A stretch of DNA of 64,000 bases from CBDATA01 sp965215615 (GTDB lineage: Bacteria > Acidobacteriota > Vicinamibacteria > Marinacidobacterales > Marinacidobacteraceae), in the NCBI GenBank assembly GCA_965215615.1, contig OZ244068.1, forward strand, positions 744,001-808,000, written 5' to 3'. A program made the translations under genes and the position numbers. This document shows, piece after piece, positions 18,473 to 27,565 of this stretch (its first letter is position 1; every line of letters starts with the position of its first letter). Below the pieces are notes generated by a model. It saw nothing but the letters and a program-made list of their open reading frames with translations, was not told the DNA's origin and did not search any database.

Positions 18473-20866
18473 TTGTCGGGACTTTCCGCCGCGCCGCTGC
18501 TGGCGCTCGCCGGTGCGTTCTTTCTCGGGATTGCCCTGCCCGGGCCGCTCGGGATCGAATCGTCGCCGTTCGCAACTGCCGGGCTCGCGCTGCTTCTATC
18601 GGGCCTCGGAGCACTCCTCGCGCGATCCGCCCGACTGCGGTTCGGCTCCTTCCTGCTGATCCTCGCGGCGCTCGCCGCCGGCGCGGCGAGCAGGCCGCCT
18701 CCCGCCGGGCGAAGCCCTCTCGCCGAAGCCGCCCGAAAGCTCGGCGAGCCTCGCCGGGAACGGCCGGTTCGCCTGGTCGGAGTTCTGGCGCGGTCGCCGC
18801 GGGATTTCGCCGATCGGGCGGAAATGCGGCTGCGGGTGGAGGAAATCTTCGCGAGCGGGCAAACGACCCGGGCCGCCGGTCTCGCGGCGGTCACCGTCGA
18901 AGGAGACCGGAGGCATCTGCTGGACGAACTGGCGCGGGGGGCGCGGGTTGCAGTCTGGGCGCGGGTTGCGATGCCCCGACCGGCGGGCAACCCCGGAGGG
19001 CAGGCAGCGGGAGGGCCGGTGGCGCTTTTCGGCCGGACGAAGAGCGCCCTGCTGGTGGTCGAAGATCATTCCGCGCCGGCGTTCTACCGTGCGATCCAGA
19101 GCTTGCGCCGCGGGATTCGGGAGCGATTCGTCGCATCCGGCTTGCCTCTCGAACGGGCGGCGGTGGTCGTTGCGATCCTGACCGGAGACCGAACGCTCGC
19201 CGAGGGATCGGTCGCGCGCGCGTTCCGCGATGCCGGAACCCTCCACGTCATGGCGGTGAGCGGACTCCATGTCGGGATGGTGAGCCTGCTGCTCTATGGA
19301 TTTCTGGTGTTCTGCGGAGTCGGAAGGCGTGCCGCGCTCGCGGTGGTTCTCTTCGCGCTGCCTCTTCACGTGGCGCTTTCCGGCGGCAGTCCTTCGGCGC
19401 TTCGTGCCGGTTTGATGGCAGGCGCGGTGATCCTCGGGATCCGTCGGGGTATCGCGGGCTCGCCGCTGAACGGGATCGGCCTTGCGGCGATCCTGCTGCT
19501 CGCCTGGGATCCGTGGAACGCGAGCGACGTGGGTTTCCAGCTCAGCTTCGCCGCCACCCTCGCCATCGTCGCCGCGCTCCGAAGACGGGATCCGGCGGAC
19601 GGCGACTGGGATCCGCCCGGCCGTCTGAGGCGGGCCCTGCGGGGCGGGGCCTCGGCGACGGCGGTCACCCTGGCCGCCCAGCTCGGCGCGTTTCCGGTGA
19701 TCGCCTGGCGGTTCCGGAGGATCGTGCTCGCCGCCATTCCGGCAAGTATCCCCGCCGCGCTCCTCGCCGGGCCGATTCTCCTGTGTGGCTTCGGCTGGCT
19801 GCTGCTCGGTAGCGCGCCGGTGGTCGGGCCACTGATGCTCTCCGGGGCCGACCTTTCGGCGCGAGCGCTGATCGCGATCAGCGAATGGGGTGCGTCGCTT
19901 CCCTTCGCGGCTTCGGTCATCGCGGCACCGGGTGCCGGGTTCCTGGTCGCCTGGTTCGGACTCGCCCTGATCGTCGTCCGGACGCGCGGCCGGCCAGCCT
20001 GGTTGGCCGGGTTCGCTCTCGCGGGGCTCGCCTTCCTGCTGCTTCCACGCGGGGCACCCGGGGACGGTTCCCTGCGGGTCACCGCTCTCGATGTCGGGAT
20101 GGGGGATGCGCTGGTCCTCGGTCTTCCCGGCGGGGGGAGTGTGGTGGTGGATGCGGGTGTCGCCTACGGTGCGTACAGCGCCGGGGAAGCAGCGATCGTG
20201 CCTTTCCTGCTCGAAACCGGCGGGATCCCGGTTCGGGCGGCGGTGGTCACCCACGGCGACCAGGATCACATCGGAGGCTTCGCGGGCCTTTTTCGGGAGT
20301 TCGCCCCCGAGTCGCTCTGGTTTGGCAGCGGGCTGCTCGCCGACGACCGCCCGGCGGTCCGCTCCCTGCGCCGCGAGGCGCGGCATCGGAACATCCCGTC
20401 CCGACTGCTCCGCACCGGCGAGAAGTTCGCTCTCGGCGGAGTGTGGTTCCGGGTGCTTTACGCCGACCCGCCGGCGGTTTCCGGAAGCACCAACGAGGGT
20501 TCGCTGGTGTTGATGGCGGAGTATGCGGGCATCCGGGTGCTGATGACCGGAGACGCGGGAGCGCCTGTCGAGAAGCTCCTTTTGGCGCGGGGGAAAGCGG
20601 CGCTCGCCGCCGAGGTGCTGAAGGTGGGCCATCACGGCAGTCGCTCCTCCACGACCGCCGGGTTTCTCGAGGCCGTGGACCCCGAAGTCGCGATCGTTTC
20701 CACCCGGGAAGATTCGAGACGCCGGCTCCCGGATCCCGAGGTGATGAAGCGTCTTGCGGACCAGGGCGCGAGGGTTTTCCGGACCGACCGCGACGGCGCG
20801 GTGACCGCGCGGATCGGCCCCGACGGATCGCTGAGCGTTACCGCTTACCGGGATCCGGCATCTTGA
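18473..20866 (+). CDS. comEC: ComEC/Rec2 DNA-uptake channel
   Basis: The 797-residue inner-membrane protein has the full ComEC layout. N-terminal membrane helices lead into an OB-like DUF4131 region. A multi-helix competence domain contains the AVSGLHVGM signature near residue 260. The C-terminal metallo-beta-lactamase domain has THGDQDHIGG near residue 592 and a later VGHHGSRSST. ComEC carries single-stranded DNA across the inner membrane during transformation. The proposed start is TTG at 18473. The 3' end overlaps the convergent mazG by 29 bp. No other com gene is in the window. Confidence 0.92.
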   Translation: MSGLSAAPLLALAGAFFLGIALPGPLGIESSPFATAGLALLLSGLGALLARSARLRFGSFLLILAALAAGAASRPPPAGRSPLAEAARKLGEPRRERPVRLVGVLARSPRDFADRAEMRLRVEEIFASGQTTRAAGLAAVTVEGDRRHLLDELARGARVAVWARVAMPRPAGNPGGQAAGGPVALFGRTKSALLVVEDHSAPAFYRAIQSLRRGIRERFVASGLPLERAAVVVAILTGDRTLAEGSVARAFRDAGTLHVMAVSGLHVGMVSLLLYGFLVFCGVGRRAALAVVLFALPLHVALSGGSPSALRAGLMAGAVILGIRRGIAGSPLNGIGLAAILLLAWDPWNASDVGFQLSFAATLAIVAALRRRDPADGDWDPPGRLRRALRGGASATAVTLAAQLGAFPVIAWRFRRIVLAAIPASIPAALLAGPILLCGFGWLLLGSAPVVGPLMLSGADLSARALIAISEWGASLPFAASVIAAPGAGFLVAWFGLALIVVRTRGRPAWLAGFALAGLAFLLLPRGAPGDGSLRVTALDVGMGDALVLGLPGGGSVVVDAGVAYGAYSAGEAAIVPFLLETGGIPVRAAVVTHGDQDHIGGFAGLFREFAPESLWFGSGLLADDRPAVRSLRREARHRNIPSRLLRTGEKFALGGVWFRVLYADPPAVSGSTNEGSLVLMAEYAGIRVLMTGDAGAPVEKLLLARGKAALAAEVLKVGHHGSRSSTTAGFLEAVDPEVAIVSTREDSRRRLPDPEVMKRLADQGARVFRTDRDGAVTARIGPDGSLSVTAYRDPAS

Positions 20867-21524
20867 TCCCGGCAACTTCCCGCAGCGCGCGGGCGCGGAG
20901 CGCGGTTTCCGGGTCGGCACCGGCCCGCTTCGCTTCTCCGGCCACCCGGAAGAGAAGCTCGCCCGCCGCCCGGGAGGCCGCTTCCGGACTCTCTGCGGCT
21001 TCGAAGGCCCGCACCGCGTCGTGGATGCTGGCCATACTCGACTCCTTGCGCCCTTTTTGGGCCTTGACAGCCAGTAGCAGGGCCGGGAGCGAGGCGGGCA
21101 GGTCGCTCCGCTGCGAGGGCCGGGCGGCCTTTTCGCGGGCCTTCGCTTCCTCCCAACTCACGAGAGCAGCCTCGCTTCCTTCCGCCCGCGGTGCGGCTCC
21201 GAAGACGTGCGGGTGGCGGCGGATGAGCTTGTCGGCGATTCCATCGGCCACTTCCGCCATTCCGAAGGCTCCCTCTTCGGTCGCGATCCTGGCGAGAAAG
21301 ACCACCTGGAGCAGGAGGTCCCCGCATTCCTCCCGAATCGCGTCGGGGTCTCCGGTCCGGATCGCGTCCGCGAGCTCGTGCGCCTCCTCGATCACGTGGG
21401 GTGCGAGCGAGCGAAATGTCTGCTCCCGGTCCCAGGGGCAGCCGTCCGGCCCCCGGAGGATCTCCATCGTCTCGATGAGCCGTCGCAGCGCGGCGAGATC
21501 CGGCTCCGCGTGGGCCTCGTCCAT
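20838..21524 (-). CDS. mazG: Nucleoside triphosphate pyrophosphohydrolase MazG
   Basis: These 228 residues form an all-alpha NTP pyrophosphatase that hydrolyses NTPs and house-cleans non-canonical nucleotides. The family opening GPDGCPWDREQTFRSLAPH is intact. The Mg-binding motif is intact too: EEAHE, then EECGD about 20 residues later, followed by LLLQVVF. A second, degenerate half follows in the C-terminal part, near the usual length for MazG. The gene is divergent from the DUF1844 unit and convergent with comEC. Confidence 0.93.
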   Translation of the reverse strand: MDEAHAEPDLAALRRLIETMEILRGPDGCPWDREQTFRSLAPHVIEEAHELADAIRTGDPDAIREECGDLLLQVVFLARIATEEGAFGMAEVADGIADKLIRRHPHVFGAAPRAEGSEAALVSWEEAKAREKAARPSQRSDLPASLPALLLAVKAQKGRKESSMASIHDAVRAFEAAESPEAASRAAGELLFRVAGEAKRAGADPETALRARALREVAGIKMPDPGKR

Positions 21525-21554
21525 GGAGCGGGATTGTGGCGGGGCACCCGGTTG

Positions 21555-21584
21555 CCTTCAACCGGCTGTCCTTCAACCGGCTGT
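21555..21584. repeat. Perfect 15-bp tandem direct repeat between mazG and the DUF1844 unit
   Basis: CCTTCAACCGGCTGT occurs twice head to tail (21555-21569 and 21570-21584). It lies in the 130-bp divergent gap, 26 bp before a TACAAT -10 candidate. The spacing and position suggest a two-site operator, although a short chance duplication is possible. Confidence 0.6.
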
Positions 21585-21609
21585 CAATGTCCGGGGATGG
21601 GGTGATCGC

Positions 21610-21615
21610 TACAAT
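21610..21615 (+). promoter_or_regulatory. -10 element for the DUF1844-ribF-cysS unit
   Basis: TACAAT matches the -10 consensus at five of six positions and lies 40 bp before the ATG at 21655. No good -35 is seen at 16-18 bp, so it may depend on an activator bound at the upstream tandem repeat. Confidence 0.45.
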
Positions 21616-21654
21616 CAAGGCTCCGGGAGAGTCCCTCCCGTCGAGAACCGGATC

Positions 21655-22077
21655 ATGAGCAACGAGGAACAAGATCCCCGGATCGTGGTGCGCGACCGTC
21701 GCGCCTTCAACCGGGAAGGGGAACGTCGCAGCGACGCTCCTCCCTCGTCCGGGCCGGCTCCTCCGCCGGTGGTCGAACCGGGGCCCGCGAAGCCTGACGA
21801 GCCGGCATCGGCGGACGACCCGCGGATCCAGCAGCTCGTGACCTGGCTCTTCAACCAGGCGGCCATGATGCTGGAGCGGGCACCGTCGGATGCGAAGGCG
21901 CCCGAAGCGCAGGAGGTGTTCGCCGGTCTGCAGGCGCTCATCGACATGCTGGAAGGCTTCCAGGAGAAGACCCGCGGCCGACTCGGCCCGGGCGACGAAC
22001 GCCTGCTGGATCGGGCTCTCTATCAGTTGCGGATGGCGTTCATGGAGCGCCGCGACCCTCCCGCACCCGCTTCCTGA
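21655..22077 (+). CDS. DUF1844-type protein
   Basis: This 140-residue protein has a disordered Pro/Ala-rich first half (to about residue 55). A helical second half, QQLVTWLFNQAAMMLE...LIDMLEGFQEKTRGRL, matches the DUF1844 pattern, which also ends in a LLxxxLYxLRMxF segment. DUF1844 proteins are of unknown function and often occur near translation or cofactor genes. No membrane or signal segment is present. A rough AGAG stretch lies upstream of the ATG. The next gene, ribF, starts 16 nt later. Confidence 0.75.
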   Translation: MSNEEQDPRIVVRDRRAFNREGERRSDAPPSSGPAPPPVVEPGPAKPDEPASADDPRIQQLVTWLFNQAAMMLERAPSDAKAPEAQEVFAGLQALIDMLEGFQEKTRGRLGPGDERLLDRALYQLRMAFMERRDPPAPAS

Positions 22078-22093
22078 GCGGGCCTTCGTTTCC

Positions 22094-23047
22094 GTGAAAC
22101 GGATCCACCTCGGCGAACCGGGTTCGCCTCCCTCGTCTGGCGATGTCCATCCGGCGGTCGTGGCGGTCGGCAACTTCGACGGTGTCCATCTCGGACATCA
22201 GCGGGTGCTCGCCCTCGCGAGGGAAGAAGCCGCGCGGCGGGGAATCGCCTTCCGGGTGGTCACCTTCGATCCGCACCCGGCGCTTTTGCTGCGCCCCGAG
22301 GAGGCACCTCCGGGCATCACCCCTCTTTCCCTCAAGGCCGAGCTTTTCGAAGCGGCGGGAGTCGAGACTCTCGTGGTTGTCGATTTCGATTCCCGCTTCG
22401 CGCTTCTTTCAGCGGAAGATTTCGTGAACCGGCTGCTCGTTTCGCGTCTTGGCGCCCGGGTGATCGTCCAGGGCGGGAATTTCCGGTTCGGTCGCGACCG
22501 GGCGGGGGACATGGACCAACTGCGCCGGCTCGGCGAGGCGGGCGGATACCAGGTAATCGAGGCGGATATCGCCGGGTTCGAGGGCGAGGTCATCTCCTCC
22601 ACCCGGATCCGGGACGCGCTTGCGGCCGCCGATCTGGAGCAGGTGCGCCAGATGCTCGGTCGTCCTTACGAGGTCCGGGGCCGGGTGACTCCGGGAACCG
22701 GGCGTGGGCGGGATCTCGGATTCCCCACCGCGAACCTGATCCCCGAAGGCGATGTCCTGGTTCCCGATGGCGTGTACGCCGCCGAGGCATCCGCGGACGA
22801 GGGACCGCCCCTGCCCGCTGTCGTCCACAAGGGGCCCCGTCCCACGTTCCAGGATCCGGCTTCGCTCGAGAGCCATCTCATCGGGTTCTCGGGCGATCCG
22901 CGCCGGGTGCGGATCCGGTTTGCGGCCTTCCTCCGCTCCATCCGGGCTTTCGCCGACCCGGATGCTCTGGTTCGACAGATCGGTCAGGATGTGGCGGCCG
23001 CTCGCGAAATCCTCCCGGCAGCGTCGCCGGCGACTCTCTCCCGCTGA
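22094..23047 (+). CDS. ribF: Bifunctional riboflavin kinase / FAD synthetase
   Basis: The 317-residue enzyme phosphorylates riboflavin to FMN and adenylates FMN to FAD. The N-terminal nucleotidyltransferase domain has VGNFDGVHLGHQ and a later ISSTRIRDAL. The C-terminal flavokinase domain has GRGRDLGFPTANL followed by DGVYA and the conserved Glu in SLESHLIGF. Length is normal for the family. GTG at 22094 is the start just before the first conserved strand. The next gene begins 2 nt after the stop. Confidence 0.94.
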   Translation: MKRIHLGEPGSPPSSGDVHPAVVAVGNFDGVHLGHQRVLALAREEAARRGIAFRVVTFDPHPALLLRPEEAPPGITPLSLKAELFEAAGVETLVVVDFDSRFALLSAEDFVNRLLVSRLGARVIVQGGNFRFGRDRAGDMDQLRRLGEAGGYQVIEADIAGFEGEVISSTRIRDALAAADLEQVRQMLGRPYEVRGRVTPGTGRGRDLGFPTANLIPEGDVLVPDGVYAAEASADEGPPLPAVVHKGPRPTFQDPASLESHLIGFSGDPRRVRIRFAAFLRSIRAFADPDALVRQIGQDVAAAREILPAASPATLSR

Positions 23048-23049
23048 TC

Positions 23050-23400
23050 GTGCCCGATCTTGCGATCACCTGCCGCAAGGCCGGAGACGTGGTCATCGTG
23101 GAGCCGCGCGGCTTCATCAACGCCCACACCGCGCCGGCGTTCGAGAGCGAACTGAACCGGTTGATCCGGGAAGGAGACGTTCGCATCGTCATCAGCGGTG
23201 CCCACCTTTCCTATGTGGCGAGCGCCGGGTTCGGCGTCATCATGGGGCTCATCGAGGAGGTCCGCGCCCAGGGAGGAGATATGCGGGTTTCCGATCTGAA
23301 TGTCTCGGTCGGCCACATCTACCGGGTACTCGGCTTCGATCTGCTCTGTCGCACCTTCGAAACGGAGGGCGAGGCGGTCGCGAGTTTCGGGGGAGACTGA
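23050..23400 (+). CDS. STAS-domain anti-sigma factor antagonist
   Basis: This 116-residue single STAS domain is of the SpoIIAA/RsbV type. These proteins bind an anti-sigma kinase when unphosphorylated and release the sigma factor. The phosphorylation loop reads LSYVASAGFGVIM, with the acceptor Ser in ASAG, where the family usually has SSAG. The next two genes encode the matching kinase and phosphatase, so the three form one switch. GTG start, 2 nt after ribF. Confidence 0.87.
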   Translation: MPDLAITCRKAGDVVIVEPRGFINAHTAPAFESELNRLIREGDVRIVISGAHLSYVASAGFGVIMGLIEEVRAQGGDMRVSDLNVSVGHIYRVLGFDLLCRTFETEGEAVASFGGD

Positions 23401-23402
23401 GG

Positions 23403-23876
23403 GTGGCATCCGAAGAACGCGAGGAGCCGTCCCGGCCCTTCGAGATTTCGCTGCCCGCCCGGAGCGCTTCGCTCGATCTCGCGCACCAGGAGGTGTGTCG
23501 GCTGGCGGTGCGCGATGGATTCGATCTCGAAGCGGCGGACGAGATGGCGCTCTCGGTTTGCGAAGCTCTCGCCAATGTGGTCGAACACGCTTATTGCGGG
23601 GAGGCTGGCCATGCCGTGGTCCTTCGTTTTCGAACCGGCCCGCGCCGGGTCCGCTTCGAAATCGAACACCACGGAACGCCTCCGGAAGCGCTTCCCGCGG
23701 AACCCGACCTGAAGCAACTCGCCGCCGAGAGGCGCCGGGGAGGGCTTGGGGTGCAGATGATGCGCCGGCTCATGGACCTCGTGACCCACGAGCAAACCGC
23801 CGGAGGCGTTTCCCGTTGGGTGCTGGAGCGGGATCGCCACCGGAGGAGCGCGACTCCCCGAGGAGAATCGGGATGA
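23403..23876 (+). CDS. RsbW-like anti-sigma serine kinase (GHKL ATPase)
   Basis: These 157 residues carry a HATPase_c_2 fold. The N-box is EALANVVEHAY, where the Asn and Glu coordinate Mg-ATP, and the G2 region is RRGGLGVQMMRRLMD. Such kinases bind a sigma factor or other target and phosphorylate a STAS partner. The gene sits 2 nt after the STAS gene, and its stop overlaps the phosphatase start (ATGA), so stoichiometry is probably set by translational coupling. The sigma factor it may control is not nearby. Confidence 0.88.
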   Translation: MASEEREEPSRPFEISLPARSASLDLAHQEVCRLAVRDGFDLEAADEMALSVCEALANVVEHAYCGEAGHAVVLRFRTGPRRVRFEIEHHGTPPEALPAEPDLKQLAAERRRGGLGVQMMRRLMDLVTHEQTAGGVSRWVLERDRHRRSATPRGESG

Positions 23877-25537
23877 CCCCCCCTGCCGGGTTTCGTGATC
23901 TTCTCTCTCCGAGGCTCGGGGAGATCGGGAATCCGGAGCTGCGGGAACGGGTCGTCGAGCTGGTGGCGCTCGATGCGCTCCGCAACGGCCTCAGATCGTG
24001 CGAGAAGAAAGAGCAGGTCGTCGAGTCGGTGCTCGCCTGTGCGCGGGAGCGCACCGGCGCGTCGTGGGGAGGAATCCTGCTCGGCGGGGACGGAGGTCCG
24101 CTGCTGTCCGCCGGGGCCATGGGGGAGCCGCCCGCCGGGTGGGAAGAGACGGGGGATGAGGCGGGGAAGGGATCCCTGGTGGTTCCGCTTCTCGACCGTG
24201 GCGAACTGCTCGGCAAGCTGGTTCTGGGTGGTCGCAAACCGGAAAGCCCGGACCCTTTTCTCGAGGGGCTCGCCGCGGCGGCCGCTGCCGAGCTTGCTCA
24301 CCGGCGGAAGGACGACGAGCTCCGGACCCGGAACCGGCGCCTGGCGCTGAACGCCTACCAGCTCCAGTCGCTGATGGACCTCACCGCGGGCCTCCACCGG
24401 GCCACCGCGGAAAACGAGGTCTGGGATCTGCTCCTCCACGGGGCGATGGGGCATGTGCTCGCGAGCCGCGCGGCGGTGGTGGTGGGCGGGCGGGTGCTCG
24501 CGAGCAAGGGGCCGAGGCGTTCGGGGATCGAAGGAGCGTTGCTGCTCCGCGTCGCGGAAGCGCTCGAGGGAAGAACGGGAGTGGCCACCGCGGAAGATGC
24601 CGGATCTCCCGAGATCGTGGATGCGCTGGAGCGGCTTCATCTCGGTGCGGCGGTTCCCTTCGCCGGTGCCGGGATGCGGGGGGTGCTGCTCGTCGGGGAT
24701 CCGGAACTCGGGCAGAGTCTTTCGGGTGACGACCGGGCGTTCCTCGCTTCGCTCGCGGCGCAGGCGGTGGTGGCGGTGGAAGCTCTTCGGCTTGCCCGCT
24801 CGATGATCGAAAAGGAAAAGGAGCAGAAACTGGCGCGAAGCATCCAGTCGCGCCTCCTGCCGGATGAGCCTCCCGAGATCTCCGGGTGGGATCTCTGGGG
24901 GATCAACATCCCCTGTCTCGCGGTGGGCGGGGACCATTACGACTATCTGGATCTGCCCGGCGGGCTCTTCCTCGCGATCACCGATGTCTCCGGCAAGGGC
25001 GCGGGCCCCGCTCTCATCATGGCTTCGGTGACGGCATCGCTTCGCGCTTTCTTCACCCACGGGGGGCGGGATCTCGGGGAGGCCGCTGTCGAACTCAACC
25101 AGTTTCTCCACAAGAACACCGAGGCCAGTCGATACCTGACCGCGGTGCTCGCGTTTCTCGATCCCGAATCGGGATCGCTCCGCTACGTCAACTCGGGCCA
25201 CGTTCGGCCGATTCTGGTCCGGCGCGATGGCTCGACGGGCGAACTGGCGCGCGGGTCCACGGTGCTGGGCCTTTTCCCGGAAATCACGGTCGAAGCGGGA
25301 AGCGTCGAAATGGCACCGGGGGACGTGGTCGTGTTCTATACCGACGGCCTCAGCGAGACCGAGGATCCCGGCGGGCACCTGTTCGAGGACCAGATTCTCG
25401 AAGTGACGCGGGAGACGCGCTCCCGGACCGCGTGCGAGATCTGCGGGGAACTCGTCTCCCGGGCGCGGGCGTTCTCCGGGCCGAATCCCCTGAAGGACGA
25501 CCTGACGGTCGTGGCGCTGAGGCGCGATCTCCCGTGA
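23873..25537 (+). CDS. GAF-domain PP2C-type (SpoIIE/RsbU) phosphatase
   Basis: The 554-residue protein has one or two GAF-like sensory regions (roughly 45-150 and 175-310), a short coiled-coil linker (MIEKEKEQKLARSIQ) and a C-terminal SpoIIE phosphatase domain. Metal-binding motifs GGDHYDYL, ITDVSGKGAGPALIMA and FYTDGLSETED are visible. It should dephosphorylate the upstream STAS protein in response to a ligand sensed by GAF, completing the partner-switching module. AGGAGA lies 6 nt before the ATG. Confidence 0.9.
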   Translation: MTPPAGFRDLLSPRLGEIGNPELRERVVELVALDALRNGLRSCEKKEQVVESVLACARERTGASWGGILLGGDGGPLLSAGAMGEPPAGWEETGDEAGKGSLVVPLLDRGELLGKLVLGGRKPESPDPFLEGLAAAAAAELAHRRKDDELRTRNRRLALNAYQLQSLMDLTAGLHRATAENEVWDLLLHGAMGHVLASRAAVVVGGRVLASKGPRRSGIEGALLLRVAEALEGRTGVATAEDAGSPEIVDALERLHLGAAVPFAGAGMRGVLLVGDPELGQSLSGDDRAFLASLAAQAVVAVEALRLARSMIEKEKEQKLARSIQSRLLPDEPPEISGWDLWGINIPCLAVGGDHYDYLDLPGGLFLAITDVSGKGAGPALIMASVTASLRAFFTHGGRDLGEAAVELNQFLHKNTEASRYLTAVLAFLDPESGSLRYVNSGHVRPILVRRDGSTGELARGSTVLGLFPEITVEAGSVEMAPGDVVVFYTDGLSETEDPGGHLFEDQILEVTRETRSRTACEICGELVSRARAFSGPNPLKDDLTVVALRRDLP

Positions 25538-26934
25538 ACCGGCTTCGCCTCCGGAACTCGCTCGGCGGGCGGGTCGAGGAATTCGTGCCCGCCCGTCCTG
25601 ACGAAGTCCGCATGTACACCTGCGGCCTCACCGTCTATGCGCGCGGGCACATCGGCAACTTCCGGACCTTCGTCGCCCAGGATCTGCTGCGCCGGTACCT
25701 CCGCTACCGGGGGTACCGGGTTCTTCACGTCATGAACTTCACCGACGTGGACGACAAGACCATCCGGGGGGCCGGAGAAGCGGGGGTTCCGCTGCGGGAA
25801 TACACGACCCGCTTCATCGAGCAGTTCTTCGAGGATGCCGACGCGCTCGGCATCGAGCGGGTGGAACACTACCCGCGCGCCACCGACGAGCGCTACATCG
25901 AAGCCATGACCCGGCTCGTTTCCCGGCTGCTCGAGAACGGTCACGCCTACGAGGCGGGCGGTTCGATCTATTTCCGGGTGGAGAGTTTCCGCGACTACGG
26001 CCGGCTCTCGGGGGCCGCCGCCTCGGACCGGATCGCCGGTGCCCGGGTGGATGCCGACGAGTACGACAAGGAAGACGCTCACGATTTCGTTCTCTGGAAG
26101 AGCGCGAAGCCGGGCGAGCCTTCGTGGGATGCCCCCTTCGGGAGAGGCCGTCCGGGTTGGCATCTCGAGTGCTCGGCGATGGCGATGGAGCTGCTCGGCG
26201 AGAGTTTCGATCTCCACTGCGGAGGAGTGGACCTCGTGTTTCCCCATCACGAGAACGAAATCGCGCAGAGCGAGGCGGCCACCGGGGCGAGCTTCGTCCG
26301 CCACTGGTTTCATTCGGAACACCTGCTCGTGGAAGGCCGCAAGATGTCCAAGTCGCTCGGCAACCAGTTCACCGCGCGCCAACTGATGGATGATGGCTAT
26401 TCCTCCGCTGCGATCCGCTACCTGCTGCTTTCGGTTCACTACCGGCAGCAACTCAATTTCACCCTCGAAGGGCTTCGCCAGGCGGAGGTGGCGATCCGGC
26501 GGGTGGATGACTTTCTCCGTCGGGTTCGTGGGGCGAAGCCCGACACGGTGCCGTCCGCGGTCCGGGAGACGATCTCCCGTTTCGAAGCGGCGCTCGATGA
26601 CGACCTGAACATTTCGCGGGCGCTCGCCGAGGCCTTCCACGCGCTTCGCGAGGGAAACCGGGCGCTCGCCGAGGGAAACGGCGAAGGGCCGGCCTGGGCG
26701 GAGGCCATCGGCCGCATGAACCAGGTGCTCGGTGTCTTCGGGCGGAATGGAGAAGAGACGGAGGCCGATCCGGAAGCCGAGGAGATCGACCGGCTGGTGG
26801 CCGAGCGGAACGTTGCCCGTCGGGAGCGCGACTTCGCGGCCGCCGACCGGATTCGCGATGAGCTCCGGGAGCGGGGGATCGCGCTCGAGGACTCCCCCGA
26901 AGGAACCACCTGGCGGCGCGAATCCACCCGTTGA
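25534..26934 (+). CDS. cysS: Cysteinyl-tRNA synthetase
   Basis: The 466-residue class I synthetase charges tRNA-Cys. It shows the Zn-ligand Cys of YTCGLTVY, the HIGH-like motif GHIGNF, the second Zn site in WHLECSAM and HHENEIAQSE, and the KMSKS loop GRKMSKSLGN. The C-terminal helical anticodon-binding region is present, so length is normal. GTG at 25534 overlaps the phosphatase stop. A tRNA-Cys gene lies about 630 bp downstream. Confidence 0.96.
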   Translation: MNRLRLRNSLGGRVEEFVPARPDEVRMYTCGLTVYARGHIGNFRTFVAQDLLRRYLRYRGYRVLHVMNFTDVDDKTIRGAGEAGVPLREYTTRFIEQFFEDADALGIERVEHYPRATDERYIEAMTRLVSRLLENGHAYEAGGSIYFRVESFRDYGRLSGAAASDRIAGARVDADEYDKEDAHDFVLWKSAKPGEPSWDAPFGRGRPGWHLECSAMAMELLGESFDLHCGGVDLVFPHHENEIAQSEAATGASFVRHWFHSEHLLVEGRKMSKSLGNQFTARQLMDDGYSSAAIRYLLLSVHYRQQLNFTLEGLRQAEVAIRRVDDFLRRVRGAKPDTVPSAVRETISRFEAALDDDLNISRALAEAFHALREGNRALAEGNGEGPAWAEAIGRMNQVLGVFGRNGEETEADPEAEEIDRLVAERNVARRERDFAAADRIRDELRERGIALEDSPEGTTWRRESTR

Positions 26935-27377
26935 AACCGCTTCTTCGTTTCCTCGCGGGGCTGTTCGGAGCTCCCTCCGCGACCCACCTGAGACTGGGTG
27001 CTCGTGGCGAGCGGGTCGCCTCCCGCGCGCTCCGCCGTGCGGGGTACCGGGTCGTGGCGCGGAACTACCGCGGCGGGCCGGGGCGTTCGGATGCGGAGAT
27101 CGACATCGTGGCCTGGGAGGGCACGACGCTCGCGGTCGTCGAGGTCAAGACCCGGCGCGGTGGCTTCGGCAGGCCCATGGAGCGGGTGGACGGCGGGAAG
27201 CGGAAGCGGCTCCGAAAGGCGGCGAACCGGATGTTCCGGCGCGAATCGGCGCGCCGCCGCATCCCGCCGGGATCGCGGCTCCGCATGGACGTGGTCGAAG
27301 TCCAGTTTCCGGCCGCGGCCCGCCGTCGTCTTCGTTTCGCCCGCCCCGAGGTGCGCATCCACCGGGGAGCCTTCTGA
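26931..27377 (+). CDS. YraN/UPF0102 family nuclease-fold protein
   Basis: This 148-residue protein has the UPF0102 pattern GARGERVASRALRRAGYRVVARNYR. The restriction-endonuclease-like core follows: EIDIVAWEG, then AVVEVKTR, giving the D...ExK metal-binding set. Family members are of uncertain role, usually adjacent to rnhB and replication genes. The residues GGPGRSDA expand the loop before the catalytic strand. The TTG start overlaps the cysS stop (TTGA). Confidence 0.88.
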   Translation: MKPLLRFLAGLFGAPSATHLRLGARGERVASRALRRAGYRVVARNYRGGPGRSDAEIDIVAWEGTTLAVVEVKTRRGGFGRPMERVDGGKRKRLRKAANRMFRRESARRRIPPGSRLRMDVVEVQFPAAARRRLRFARPEVRIHRGAF

Positions 27378-27409
27378 GGCGAGGAGCCGATTCCGGGCGC
27401 GCCCGCCGC

Positions 27410-27415
27410 TATCAT
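27410..27415 (+). promoter_or_regulatory. Possible -10 element of the tRNA cluster
   Basis: TATCAT lies 46 bp upstream of the first tRNA and just beyond the yraN stop. A convincing -35 is not seen, so this is a weak call. Confidence 0.3.
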
Positions 27416-27460
27416 CCCCGCTTGCACCGGCGCGGTTTCGTGCTGGTTCGCACCCCAAGG

Positions 27461-27532
<72 letters not shown>

Positions 27533-27565
27533 CCGGGCGCCGGACGGCTTCCGCGGGCTCCTGCG

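Noticed and set aside
20867..21524. Plus-strand frame through the mazG region
   Set aside because: MazG motifs are on the minus strand; the plus frame has no family pattern until the DUF1844 gene at 21655.
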